From contig JADFGT010000014.1 in NCBI GenBank assembly GCA_022567555.1, positions 1 to 41,576 on the forward strand: a stretch of DNA of 41,576 nt, in the 5' to 3' direction. The translations under genes were made by a program, and so were the position numbers. Of this stretch, positions 6,300 through 14,409 are shown piece by piece (the stretch's first letter is position 1; each line of letters starts with the position of its first letter). Source of the DNA: Armatimonadota bacterium. GTDB taxonomy: Bacteria > Armatimonadota > Fimbriimonadia > Fimbriimonadales > ATM1. The notes under the pieces were generated by a model that had not been told where the DNA came from, ran no database searches, and saw only the letters and a program-made list of their open reading frames with translations.

Positions 6300-8570
6300 T
6301 TAACCCACCCAGACCGAGCGGTACCGGTCAATGTCCGGATACTCGGTGCGCTTGCCTTCGAACAGAACGCGCAGGGTGACGATCTCGCGCGCGTTCAGAG
6401 TTAGCCGCACCGTTTGGCCGTCCACGTCCGCAGTCTTCGGCGACTCCTCTCCCAAAGGGTTCACAACCCGGACGCTCTCCACCGCCCAAGGGAACGTTAT
6501 TTCGGATTCCCTCGGCTCGCCTTCCGTTTCGAACAAACGCACCTCGAGTTCTTCGCCCGCTTTGCGCACCGACGTGACATGTATGCCGTCGCCCGTCCAG
6601 AGGAGGTACACGCCGTCCAAACTGAAGTGGTCAACGCCTTCGTTGGGCGGCCGGGCGAGCGCCTCACTCTCCAGGAGTTCACAGTTGGTGCAGCCTCCGA
6701 CGGGCGAAAGAGCGAAGTCTATCGTCGCCCGCCGTGCCCAGTTCTCTTCGTCCCAAGCGTCGTAGCCGAAGATGATCGCGTCCAGGCCGTCGTCGCGCGC
6801 GAGCGCAAGGCTGTTCTGCCGTGAAACGTATTGAAGGCCCCCCCCTTCCCACTCCATGCACACGAACGACTGGTGGACTATCGGCTTGGGAATCCACTCC
6901 TCGGTCTGCGGGCTCGTGAGCCAGTCGCCGGTCGGCTGGCGATGAAGCCACTCGCCGTTCGGGTGCACGTCCACCACGGCGAACGGAGTGTCTACCCTCC
7001 AGCGCGTCACCTTTCCGGGAACGCGAATCGGGAGTCTTATTGAGTTCATGATTCCGGGCGGTAGGAGCTCTTTCAGATTGAGCGTGAGTTGTCCCCGCAC
7101 CGCCAACTCTCCCGGAGCGAACTGCCACTTCAAAGAGCCGCGAGCGTCGCCCGGACCCGATATAGGCGTCGTTACGAGAACACTCCCGTGCCGCTCTGCA
7201 ATCGCCGGTTCCCCCGTTGCCTGCCAACCTTCCGGAAGGCCTACCGGTTCGGCAATCAACTCCGTGCCGTCTGCCTTGTAATCGAGAAGCGTCCCATGGT
7301 TTATTGAAATGGAAGCGCGCACGCCGCCCGTCTCGACGGTAAGCCGTTCCGGCCCGCGCACAATTCGCCGCTCCGGCGGCTCGGCACAATCGCCGGGCAG
7401 ACCCTCCAGCCGCCCTCGCGACATCCGCTCTCTCAGGTGTCTCTCGCATCGTCGCTCGACGTCCTGAGCGTGCATGATTGCCATCTGGGCGAACCTCTTT
7501 CCCGCGAAGTCCGTAAGCCCCTCGCACTGATATGCGTCGTGGCCCTGCGCAAGGCAGAGGTTGCGCCACGCCTCCTCCAACTGCCACTCCGGATATGAGT
7601 CGAATTGCGGATAGGGCCGGCCCAAAAACGACGTCCAGGCTGCCAGGAACTCCGCCCTCAGGACCGTTTGCTCGGCTGTGCGCCAGAGGCGCGGCAGTTG
7701 GTCGCCGTTCTTTCCTGCGGAGATCCCATGGAAACAGTCGTCGAGCGTGTATTCGCGTACGGGCGCGTCGGCGGGCGCTTGCCCACCGGCTTCTGAAGTT
7801 TCGTCCTTCTCGAACAGTTCTCCGAGCAAGAGCGGGCGTATTTCGTAGCCGTCAGCGTCTCGCAGTTCTTTGAGATAGGGAATGACGAACTCGGTGCGCC
7901 ACATCCAGTTCGGTTTGTCCAGGGTCTCCAGCCAGGTGATCATCAGCGGCGCATCCGCGTCGCGAATGCACGGTTCCTTCAGGCGTTCCAGGGCCGTGGG
8001 GATTCCCCGCATCAGGCAGCGGTCGGAGTAAGGGACCGAGGGAATCGTTGAGCCGTCCACGCCGCGCCAGAGAATGACCGGCGCGTCCTCTTTGGGCCAG
8101 GTCGGTGTGTGCCATGTGTGCTGCGGGAACAGCAGCGCCCCCCGATAGCCAAGCTGATTCAGCAATTGGGGCAGTTGCGGGAAGAAGTCGAACTCTTCTT
8201 CGGCGAAGATCTCCGGCCGGCGTCCCAAGATGTTCTCGAATGCCCGGATTCCATAAACGCGCTGGCGTATGTTGCTTTCGGGACCGACGAGGCCGCCGTA
8301 CGGCTGACTGTACGTGCCCCCCCACAGTTCGATGAGACCTTCGTCCAGCGCCTTTCTCAGCCACTTGACGCTCTCCGGGTAGGCGAGGGCCAGTTTCTCG
8401 ACGCCCTTGCCGTCCAGGTTCAGGCCGCACTTGAGGCCGGTCTCTTCGATCACGCGGCGCAGTGCGGCCATGCTGTTTGCCAGCGTGTCCTCACCCCATT
8501 CCCAGACCATGCCGGTCCAGTGCATATGGGTGCCGAATAGGAAACGGACGACTTTAGGGGTTCCGCCCAT
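6300..8570 (-). CDS. Glycoside hydrolase, GH38 (alpha-mannosidase)-like
   Basis: 756 residues. The N-terminal (beta/alpha)7-type domain begins RFLFGTHMHWTGMVWEWGED, with an HxH pair (His15, His17) in the place of the GH38 metal-binding motif. It continues with ELWGGTYSQPYGGLVGPES (81-99) and RRPEIFAEEEFDFFPQLPQLL (118-137), the region that usually holds the catalytic acid in the GH38/GH57 superfamily. The C-terminal half (about 400-750) is beta-sandwich-like. No signal peptide is visible, so it is probably cytoplasmic and acts on imported oligosaccharides. The canonical GH38 nucleophile motif is not obvious, so the activity is uncertain. The ATG at 8570 lacks a clear Shine-Dalgarno sequence. 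Confidence 0.75.
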   Translation of the reverse strand: MGGTPKVVRFLFGTHMHWTGMVWEWGEDTLANSMAALRRVIEETGLKCGLNLDGKGVEKLALAYPESVKWLRKALDEGLIELWGGTYSQPYGGLVGPESNIRQRVYGIRAFENILGRRPEIFAEEEFDFFPQLPQLLNQLGYRGALLFPQHTWHTPTWPKEDAPVILWRGVDGSTIPSVPYSDRCLMRGIPTALERLKEPCIRDADAPLMITWLETLDKPNWMWRTEFVIPYLKELRDADGYEIRPLLLGELFEKDETSEAGGQAPADAPVREYTLDDCFHGISAGKNGDQLPRLWRTAEQTVLRAEFLAAWTSFLGRPYPQFDSYPEWQLEEAWRNLCLAQGHDAYQCEGLTDFAGKRFAQMAIMHAQDVERRCERHLRERMSRGRLEGLPGDCAEPPERRIVRGPERLTVETGGVRASISINHGTLLDYKADGTELIAEPVGLPEGWQATGEPAIAERHGSVLVTTPISGPGDARGSLKWQFAPGELAVRGQLTLNLKELLPPGIMNSIRLPIRVPGKVTRWRVDTPFAVVDVHPNGEWLHRQPTGDWLTSPQTEEWIPKPIVHQSFVCMEWEGGGLQYVSRQNSLALARDDGLDAIIFGYDAWDEENWARRATIDFALSPVGGCTNCELLESEALARPPNEGVDHFSLDGVYLLWTGDGIHVTSVRKAGEELEVRLFETEGEPRESEITFPWAVESVRVVNPLGEESPKTADVDGQTVRLTLNAREIVTLRVLFEGKRTEYPDIDRYRSVWVG

Positions 8571-8717
8571 GTGCGCTGGATATTACACGATCTCGACGGG
8601 GCGCGTTTTCGCGAGAAACCGGCGTCATTGGGCGCAATGTCGCTCCATAATGGTAGAGAAGCGGAGGGCGCGCCCGCCGGACCCGAGGGCGCGACGCGCC
8701 GCTCGGAGGTGCGAGAG

Positions 8718-9515
8718 ATGTATTCAGGCCAGCAGCCGCAGGCGCGGCCACGGAGTTCCTTCCCGTGGCTGATCGTGATCGTCGTCACCGTGGGTGTCGT
8801 CGTTGTGGGGTGCGGCGTTCTGGCCGCCCTGATGTATCCGCTTTTTAAGGCGGCCGGCTCAGAGGTCGAGGTGGCGGTGGTGAAGGCCAAGATCTATGAG
8901 GACTATGAACGGCTCTGGTACGACCAGCCGATTCCGAAGGGGCCGATGTATAACAAGAGCGGCCCGCTTTACGATGTGGCTAACCGGTTTCGCGAGTTGC
9001 TCCGCGACCTGGAGATTCCGGCGAACGAATATGATGAAGCGGTGGAGCTCATTGGGGGTTGGGAAGGTGTTTATGAACCGGACACGTACCGAAGGAGAGA
9101 GGAGTACGATAATGTTCGAGAATTGCTGACGCAGTATTCCGAATCGGACAAGATCTATTTTGAGAAGTATTTCGCTGTGGTTGACAAGCATAAGCCCCTG
9201 GTTCGAGGAGCGGCCGGCGATAATAGCGCAGCGAAGGAGCTCGTCGAGGCAGAGTTGCGGTCGTTTCACAGCCTCCAAATTGTATGGGGACATCAGCTTG
9301 ATGTGGATGAAAGGATGGGCGAACTGTATCTGAAGCGCCTGGACCTCCTTTGGAAGCACCGGAGCCACGTCATTAGGGACCGGGACGGATACGCTACGCT
9401 CGCGCCGAGGGCGGGAAGTGCGGTTATGTCGGAGCTGGACCTGTTGGATGATGAACTTTCCGAGGTCTGGGAGGGCTACGAGCGCCTTGAAGGCCAGAAG
9501 GGCATGCCCTCATAG
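8718..9515 (+). CDS. Membrane-anchored hypothetical protein
   Basis: 265 residues from the ATG at 8718, chosen because GGAGG lies eight bases upstream. The frame is open back to 8571, but that stretch overlaps the promoter side of the divergent glycosidase gene. A Pro/Gln/Arg-rich head is followed by a strong membrane helix (FPWLIVIVVTVGVVVVGCG and on to about residue 40). A long, charged, mainly helical outer domain follows, rich in Glu, Tyr, Arg and Leu (ELLRDLEIPANEYDEAVEL, YSESDKIYFEKYFAVVDKH). It is likely tethered to the membrane with the helical part exposed. I do not recognise the family. Confidence 0.75.
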   Translation: MYSGQQPQARPRSSFPWLIVIVVTVGVVVVGCGVLAALMYPLFKAAGSEVEVAVVKAKIYEDYERLWYDQPIPKGPMYNKSGPLYDVANRFRELLRDLEIPANEYDEAVELIGGWEGVYEPDTYRRREEYDNVRELLTQYSESDKIYFEKYFAVVDKHKPLVRGAAGDNSAAKELVEAELRSFHSLQIVWGHQLDVDERMGELYLKRLDLLWKHRSHVIRDRDGYATLAPRAGSAVMSELDLLDDELSEVWEGYERLEGQKGMPS

Positions 9516-9565
9516 GTCTTGGGGTTTCGCTGCCGGTGCCGTTCGGCCCGGCCGGGGCTTCGGCC

Positions 9566-10387
9566 CTACGCAACCTTCATGGCCCGCAGACGGCGGACGC
9601 GCTCCTGCATAGGCGGGTGTGTGCTGAAAAGTTTGCTCATTCCGCGTCCGCTCAGCGGGTTGGCGATGTACATGTGCGCGGTCTGTTGCTGTGCGACCGG
9701 CGAGCGGACCCGCTCCGTGCCCACGGACAGGCTCTCCAGCGCGTCGGCCAACGGAAGCGGGTCTTTCAACAGGTGCGCGGCCCTCGCGTCGGCGGCGTAT
9801 TCGCGGGCGCGGCTGACCGCCATCTGCACGATCGTCGCAGCTATCGGCGCCAGTAAGAAGATGACGAGGCCGACTATCGGGTTTCGGTCGCGGCCGCCAA
9901 AAAAGAGCGCGAAATAGGCCAAGAATGTGATGGCCGTGGCGACCGTGGCCACTATCGTCATGATGAGCGTATCGCGGTGCTTCACGTGTGCGATCTCGTG
10001 CGCCAGAACGCCCGCGACCTCTCTTCGGTCTAAGTTGTTCAGCAGGCCGGCGTTCACGCAGATACTTGCGTGGCCGGGCCCTCGGCCGCACGCGAATGCG
10101 TTCGGCTGCGGGTCGGGCGAGACGTGGAGTTTCGCAGGAGGCATGCCGGCGCGCCGGCTCAGTTCGTCGTTCAGTTCGTGCAGCCAGGGCGCCTCGTGGC
10201 GGGCCAGCGGCCGGGCGCGGACGAACTTCAGCGCCATCTTCTCGCCGTAGAAGAAGGTTCCCACGTTGAATGCGAGCGCGAGGAACAGAGCTATGAGCAC
10301 GCCGTTCATTCCGCCGAGCAGGTGTCCGATGACCAGGAACAGTCCCGCCATCACGACCATCAGCACCCCGGTCTTCAGGTAGTTCAT
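9566..10387 (-). CDS. htpX: HtpX-type M48 membrane metalloprotease
   Basis: 273 residues, normal for HtpX. Two N-terminal membrane helices (about 7-27 and 28-46) are followed by the catalytic domain with HEIAH (130-134), and then two more helices (about 140-163 and 170-190). The third zinc ligand is in SRAREYAAD (192-200). PQPNAFACG (94-101) and THPPMQERVRRL near the C-terminus are family signatures. HtpX cleaves misfolded or damaged inner-membrane proteins and overlaps functionally with FtsH. It is divergent from the HTH-repeat gene, with about 100 bases between them. Confidence 0.94.
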   Translation of the reverse strand: MNYLKTGVLMVVMAGLFLVIGHLLGGMNGVLIALFLALAFNVGTFFYGEKMALKFVRARPLARHEAPWLHELNDELSRRAGMPPAKLHVSPDPQPNAFACGRGPGHASICVNAGLLNNLDRREVAGVLAHEIAHVKHRDTLIMTIVATVATAITFLAYFALFFGGRDRNPIVGLVIFLLAPIAATIVQMAVSRAREYAADARAAHLLKDPLPLADALESLSVGTERVRSPVAQQQTAHMYIANPLSGRGMSKLFSTHPPMQERVRRLRAMKVA

Positions 10388-10442
10388 CTTGCCGACATTT
10401 TACAACGTCCGGCCGGGCGCGGGAGTTCCATGTCCGCATAGG

Positions 10443-10461
10443 CCGGAAGCGTTGCTTCCGG
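10443..10461. promoter_or_regulatory. Perfect inverted repeat upstream of the HTH-repeat gene
   Basis: CCGGAAGC (10443-10450) and GCTTCCGG (10454-10461) are perfect arms around a three-base loop. The repeat lies 27 bases upstream of the HTH-repeat start and in the divergent htpX control region. It could be an operator, possibly for the neighbouring DNA-binding protein itself, or simply a stem-loop. Confidence 0.45.
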
Positions 10462-10487
10462 GCGACGTGGGGGAAGATAATGGGTGT

Positions 10488-11393
10488 ATGGCCCCGAAAC
10501 CGAGAGTAGGCAGGTTCAAAGCGGAGATCCTCAAGGTGGAGTCGGACCTCGATTACCACAAGGAGAAGATGGAGTTCCTGCGGGCGAGGCTTCGATACCT
10601 CAAAGACCAACTTGACTATGCGCGCGGGAAGAAGAAGCCCCCGCGAGGGACTCCCCTCAGGAAGAGCCGCCTCCGCCGGTTAGTGCCCAGGGGCGAAGAC
10701 CCGAAGGCGTTCTTCCGGAAACTTCTCCGGGATCACACGCTGCGGGAGATCGCGGCTATGTGCTCACCTCCCATGCACGCGACGGGCGTGCACATGGCCC
10801 TCGAGAGGCTCGGCGTCAAATCCCCCAGGGCGCGCCCGCGAGGGAAGTTGATCGGAAAGGCGGCGAGCCGGGCGCGTGCGGTGCAGCGGGAGAGAATGCG
10901 CACCATCGAGAGTCTGTATTCCGAGGGCATGACGGACATCGAGATCGGCGACGAGATTGGCCTCTCGCCCTCAACGGTCCGCAAAGTACGGTGCGAACTT
11001 GGGCTCGTCAAGTACAAGTTGACTCCCGGCAGGCAATTGGGTCCCCCCGCGAGGAAGAAGAGAGACGCGCGGATGAAGCGCCTGTATGCGAAGGGCATGA
11101 CCGACGAAGAGGTAGCCGCGGAAGAAGGGATGTCTGTGCTGGGCGTTCGCAAGATTCGCTACTCTTATGGTTGGGACGCGCCTGGACAGGCGACGAAGGC
11201 CCCGACGACGGAGCGGCTGAAACAGGTGAAGAAACTTCTGGCCCAGGAGCTGACGGTGCTCGAAGTCGCCCGGACGCTGGGCATCTCCGACGGCCGTGTT
11301 TATGGGCTGAGGAACATACTTAGGAGACAAAAGGCGCGGAAGGCGGGGAAGAAGAAGAAGGCTAAGGGGAAGGGGAAGAAAAGGAAGTCGTAA
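10488..11393 (+). CDS. Putative DNA-binding protein with coiled coil, four HTH repeats and Lys-rich tail
   Basis: 301 residues from the ATG at 10488; GGGGGAAG lies upstream at slightly long spacing. Residues 8-46 form a charged coiled coil (ILKVESDLDYHKEKMEFLR). Four helix-turn-helix-like units follow at about 77-110 (HTLREIAAMCS), 138-173 (GMTDIEIGDEIGLSPSTVRKV), 195-229 (GMTDEEVAAEEGMSVLGVRKI) and 247-281 (ELTVLEVARTLGISDGRVYGL). The tail 282-301 is nearly all Lys, Gly, Ala and Arg, like tails of nucleoid proteins. The HTH units resemble Hin-recombinase/sigma-4 folds, but no catalytic domain is present. The likely role is sequence-specific or architectural DNA binding. I know no named family with this layout. 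Confidence 0.75.
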   Translation: MAPKPRVGRFKAEILKVESDLDYHKEKMEFLRARLRYLKDQLDYARGKKKPPRGTPLRKSRLRRLVPRGEDPKAFFRKLLRDHTLREIAAMCSPPMHATGVHMALERLGVKSPRARPRGKLIGKAASRARAVQRERMRTIESLYSEGMTDIEIGDEIGLSPSTVRKVRCELGLVKYKLTPGRQLGPPARKKRDARMKRLYAKGMTDEEVAAEEGMSVLGVRKIRYSYGWDAPGQATKAPTTERLKQVKKLLAQELTVLEVARTLGISDGRVYGLRNILRRQKARKAGKKKKAKGKGKKRKS

Positions 11394-11431
11394 GAGAGTC
11401 GGGCATCGCGCCGGGGACTCCGACGACCGCC

Positions 11432-11452
11432 CTCACCGGTGCGGCCGGTGAG
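11432..11452. terminator. Stem-loop between converging genes
   Basis: CTCACCGG (11432-11439) and CCGGTGAG (11445-11452) form a perfect 8-bp stem with a five-base loop. It lies between the ends of the HTH-repeat gene and the higA-like gene, which converge here. Only a short A-rich stretch follows and there is no good T-run, so termination is inferred from position and stem. Confidence 0.4.
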
Positions 11453-11513
11453 AGGTGAAAAACGGGATCGGGATCTTAGAGGACTCCGTCTCGGTTGCTA
11501 GGCAGACGATTGT

Positions 11514-12611
11514 TCAGAGCCGCCCATCGGTCCACCTGAACCGCACCTTCAAATGGTTGCACCGATTGTAGGCGATCCGGCGGTCATGCTGGAGGCGGCC
11601 CACGACGATGCCCGGCGATATGCTCACCTCCGTTGCGAATGCCTCAATCGCGACACAACGGAAGTCGCCGCAGTCAACAAACTGATTGTAGGCATCAGGG
11701 GGAACAAGGAAGTTCGCCGCAAACCGGTTGGCCTCATCCTCCTGGGCGTTTTGTCTCTCGTCCTCGAAATCCACGAAAACGTCGGTCTTGCCGTGGAGCA
11801 GGATATGGCCCGCCTCATGAAAGAACGTAAACCACAGGTGGTCGTTGGTTTTGTAGCGAAGCGTCATCTGAATTAGGGCCTTCCGGGGGTTCAACCACCG
11901 CGCCGCACCGGATATCCGGGTGCCCGGGAGGTCACGAACGAAGAGTTGGGCTACTCCGGCCTCGGCACAAAGTCGCCGAAGTTCAGGTTCGAGGACCTCC
12001 GGCAGTTCGCTTGTAAGACTCCGAATCTCGCTGAGGGCGGCACGGAACCGCGCCTTATGGAACGCGGAACAGTCAATCCCCTGCGCCTCAGTTTCGCCCT
12101 TCCGAAGCCACGCCGCGACGGCATACTTGTCCACGGGAAACGCCTTTGACTGTCGGTATGCCGCGCACAGGGACGAAAACCAGTCCGTCCAGGCAGTCGG
12201 CGACGCGACCCCGAAGAAGCCGAGGAGTTCCCGGGCCATCTCGATTTGGGACTCCTTCTTTTCGAGCCACCCGAACCTTATCATTGCGTTGACCGGAAAC
12301 CGGGCAACCCAACGCGAGGCGCCGCCCAACCTTCGCCTCTCCGCGCTGCGGGCAATCCAATCCCGATAGTTCGCCTCCCTGTTATTCCAAAAGGCGGCGG
12401 AAATGCCCAGCACACGCTCCAGCTGGAGGGCCGTCTCAGGAGTGATTCCAGCCCTTCCCTTAATGATTTCGTTAATGGTTTTCGGGGGCCGGTTCATCCG
12501 CTCCGCAAGTTCCGCCTGCGTCCATCCGAACGCCTCGAGTGTCTCCTGAAGCGTTTCTCCGGGGGGCGACACGTCGTCGGGGCGGTATCGGCTTTCGATG
12601 ATGTCAGTCAT
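11514..12611 (-). CDS. HigA-type antitoxin fused to ImmA/IrrE metallopeptidase domain
   Basis: 365 residues from the ATG at 12611, which overlaps the stop of the toxin-like gene; a TTG twelve bases upstream is the alternative start. Residues 19-75 are an XRE/HigA helix-turn-helix (LQETLEAFGWTQAELAERMN, PKTINEIIKGRAGITPETAL). Residues about 215-320 are an ImmA/IrrE (COG2856) domain with HEAGH (265-269). HigA-like proteins repress their own operon and neutralise HigB; the peptidase domain in ImmA cleaves repressors. This larger fused form is common in chromosomal toxin-antitoxin loci and may let the antitoxin respond to a signal or process itself. The gene order, toxin first, is typical of higBA. 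Confidence 0.88.
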   Translation of the reverse strand: MTDIIESRYRPDDVSPPGETLQETLEAFGWTQAELAERMNRPPKTINEIIKGRAGITPETALQLERVLGISAAFWNNREANYRDWIARSAERRRLGGASRWVARFPVNAMIRFGWLEKKESQIEMARELLGFFGVASPTAWTDWFSSLCAAYRQSKAFPVDKYAVAAWLRKGETEAQGIDCSAFHKARFRAALSEIRSLTSELPEVLEPELRRLCAEAGVAQLFVRDLPGTRISGAARWLNPRKALIQMTLRYKTNDHLWFTFFHEAGHILLHGKTDVFVDFEDERQNAQEDEANRFAANFLVPPDAYNQFVDCGDFRCVAIEAFATEVSISPGIVVGRLQHDRRIAYNRCNHLKVRFRWTDGRL

Positions 12612-12942
12612 GGTAGTCCACAATCTCCAATACTCTTATGGCGGTTATCTGATTCCAGTCCACCCCGCCGTCCGGCTTTCGTGGGACCGGGTCGTGGCCG
12701 GGTTCAAAGACGAGGCGCTTCGGATGCCTGAGGTCCACCGCAAGTTGGCCCTTCCGGTCATGCGCGAGTTCGTGACAGCGGGCCTGTGGCAGGTTCCGCA
12801 TCTCGGCCAGGTTTGGGGCCGCCTCCAGTTCGTCCAGGCGACGTCGGATGAGTCGCGCCTGCTCCGGCCCGTACCGCCGAACCAAGCGTGTGCTGTCGTT
12901 GCAGTCATTCTCCAGTCGAGTCGATCGGAAAGAGATCCTCAC
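12604..12942 (-). CDS. HigB/RelE-superfamily toxin
   Basis: 112 residues from GTG (12942); no ATG is in frame upstream. It begins RISFRSTRLENDCNDSTRLVRRYG and continues with the long helix EQARLIRRRLDELEAAPNLAEM, a basic RCHELAHDRKGQLAVDLRHPKRL strand region and IRVLEIVDYHD at the end. This is the layout of HigB/RelE mRNA interferases (PF05015-like), which cut mRNA on the ribosome. It overlaps the antitoxin start by eight bases, giving coupled translation. Confidence 0.82.
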   Translation of the reverse strand: MRISFRSTRLENDCNDSTRLVRRYGPEQARLIRRRLDELEAAPNLAEMRNLPQARCHELAHDRKGQLAVDLRHPKRLVFEPGHDPVPRKPDGGVDWNQITAIRVLEIVDYHD

Positions 12943-12962
12943 CGCACATATCCGGTTTCCAT

Positions 12963-12992
12963 ATTATTCACGAAAAGGGTGAAGAAAGTCAA
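12963..12992 (-). promoter_or_regulatory. Possible promoter of the HigB/HigA pair
   Basis: On the minus strand TTGACT (12992-12987) is followed after 18 bases by AATAAT (12968-12963), about 20 bases before the GTG of the toxin gene. The -35 word is good; the -10 is weak and can be read in several registers in the A/T-rich AATAATAT stretch. Confidence 0.35.
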
Positions 12993-13097
12993 CCTACTCT
13001 TAGATTCCCCTCCCCGGCGACTACCGATGATTCAGCGCCGAGATCTAGTAGAGGGGCCCGTCCGCACGCCTGCAGATCGCGTGAGACCAGGATGACG

Positions 13098-13949
13098 CTA
13101 CCTCTCTCCGGCGACCGACTCCGCAGCGTCCACCACGTTCGACAACAGCATCGCCACCGTCATCGGGCCGACGCCGCCGGGGACGGGCGTGATGTGTGAG
13201 GCGACCTGCGACGCGGACTCGAAGTGCACGTCGCCCACGTCCTTGTCGCGGCCCTCCACCTTGTTGAACCCCGCGTCCAGGACCACCGCGCCCGGCTTGA
13301 TCCAATCGCCCCGGACCATCTCGGGGCGGCCGACCGCAGCGACGAGAATATCGGCTGAACGGCAGACCGAAGGGAGGTCTTCGGTGCGGCTGTGACAGAT
13401 GGTGACTGTCGCGTGCCTTTCGAGGAGCATCAGCGCGGCGGGCTTGCCCAGGATGATGCTGCGGCCGATGACCACCGCGTGCTTCCCTTTGCACTCGATT
13501 CCGTATTCGTCGAGAATCCGCATCATGCCCAACGGCGTCGCGCACCGGAAGCCCGGTATTCCCGCGAGAAGCCGGCCCAGCGATTGGGGGGAGATGCCGT
13601 CCACGTCTTTCTCCGCGCCGAGCGCCTCCAGCGCGGCGTTTTCATCCAGGTGTTTGGGCAGAGGATGTTGGATTAGAACGCCGTGCACCGAGGGGTCGGC
13701 GTTCAGTTCACTAATTTTTTCAATCAGCCACTCTTGCTTAGTTTCGGCGGTCACGCTGTATGACTCGCCGACGATGCCGGCCTTCTCTCCCCACCTATGC
13801 TTCATCCCCACGTAGGCGACGCTCGCGGGGTCGTCGTCGGCGACGAAGGCATCGAGGCGAGGCGTGATGTCCCTCTCGCGAATACGGTCCACGCGCTGCT
13901 TTACTTCTTCGCGCACTTTGCGGCTGAGGGCTTTTCCGTCGAGAATCAT
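13098..13949 (-). CDS. folD: Bifunctional methylene-THF dehydrogenase / methenyl-THF cyclohydrolase
   Basis: 283 residues, the standard FolD size. Catalytic residues are visible: Tyr46 and Lys50 in SVAYVGMKHRWGEKAGI, the folate-site loop IQHPLPKHL (93-101) and KDVDGISP (114-121). The NADP-binding motif is VIGRSIILGKPAALMLLE, and the C-terminal signature is PVPGGVGPMTVAMLL. It interconverts methylene-, methenyl- and formyl-tetrahydrofolate in the cytoplasm. It is the last gene of the efp-acc-nusB operon, 28 bases after nusB. Confidence 0.96.
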   Translation of the reverse strand: MILDGKALSRKVREEVKQRVDRIRERDITPRLDAFVADDDPASVAYVGMKHRWGEKAGIVGESYSVTAETKQEWLIEKISELNADPSVHGVLIQHPLPKHLDENAALEALGAEKDVDGISPQSLGRLLAGIPGFRCATPLGMMRILDEYGIECKGKHAVVIGRSIILGKPAALMLLERHATVTICHSRTEDLPSVCRSADILVAAVGRPEMVRGDWIKPGAVVLDAGFNKVEGRDKDVGDVHFESASQVASHITPVPGGVGPMTVAMLLSNVVDAAESVAGER

Positions 13950-13977
13950 CCGGTTTTTGTGCGAATCGGAGAGGTGG

Positions 13978-14409
13978 TTAGGTGGTTCCGTGTGGTTCCA
14001 GGCCTTCTCTTTTGATTAGCGCTCCAAGGATACCGTTTACAAACGCCCCGCTTTCCTCCGTGCTGTATTTCTTCGCCATTTCCACGGCTTCGTTCACCGC
14101 CACGGCGGGCGGGACGTCCGGCTCATATAGGATCTCGTACACTGATAGCCGGAGGATGGCGCGGTCCACGGCTGCCAGCCGTTCGAGAGAGTAGCCTTTG
14201 GCGAGCGCGGCGATGTGCGCGTCAATCTCCTCCAACTTCCCCGAGACGCCGCAGATTAGGTCATGCGCGAATCGGCGGTTCTCCTCGGTTAGGCCGGCGC
14301 CTTCCAGGACGTCTCGCGAGGCATCTTCCTGCGAGTCGCAGCCGATCTCGATTTGATAAAGCGCCTTGAATGCGGCTTCGCGCGCTCGCCGCCGAGATTT
14401 ACGCGCCAT
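13978..14409 (-). CDS. nusB: Transcription antitermination factor NusB
   Basis: 143 residues, standard length. It begins with the basic RNA-binding head MARKSRRRAREAAFKALYQIE and has LICGVSGKLEEIDAHIAALAKGYSLERLAAVDRAILRL, then PPAVAVNEAVEMAKKYSTEESGAFVNGILG, the conserved NusB C-terminus. NusB binds boxA RNA together with NusE in rRNA antitermination. The start overlaps the end of accC by 11 bases. Confidence 0.96.
   Translation of the reverse strand: MARKSRRRAREAAFKALYQIEIGCDSQEDASRDVLEGAGLTEENRRFAHDLICGVSGKLEEIDAHIAALAKGYSLERLAAVDRAILRLSVYEILYEPDVPPAVAVNEAVEMAKKYSTEESGAFVNGILGALIKREGLEPHGTT

Noticed and set aside
5892-6331. Two overlapping leftward frames with DWGSVR-like or GAPYGPI-like repeats
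   Set aside because: They only translate the 21-bp tandem repeats and the REP palindrome; no ribosome site.
9510-10610. 366-codon leftward frame overlapping htpX
   Set aside because: Arg-rich shadow frame of htpX, which has HEIAH and membrane helices in the correct frame.
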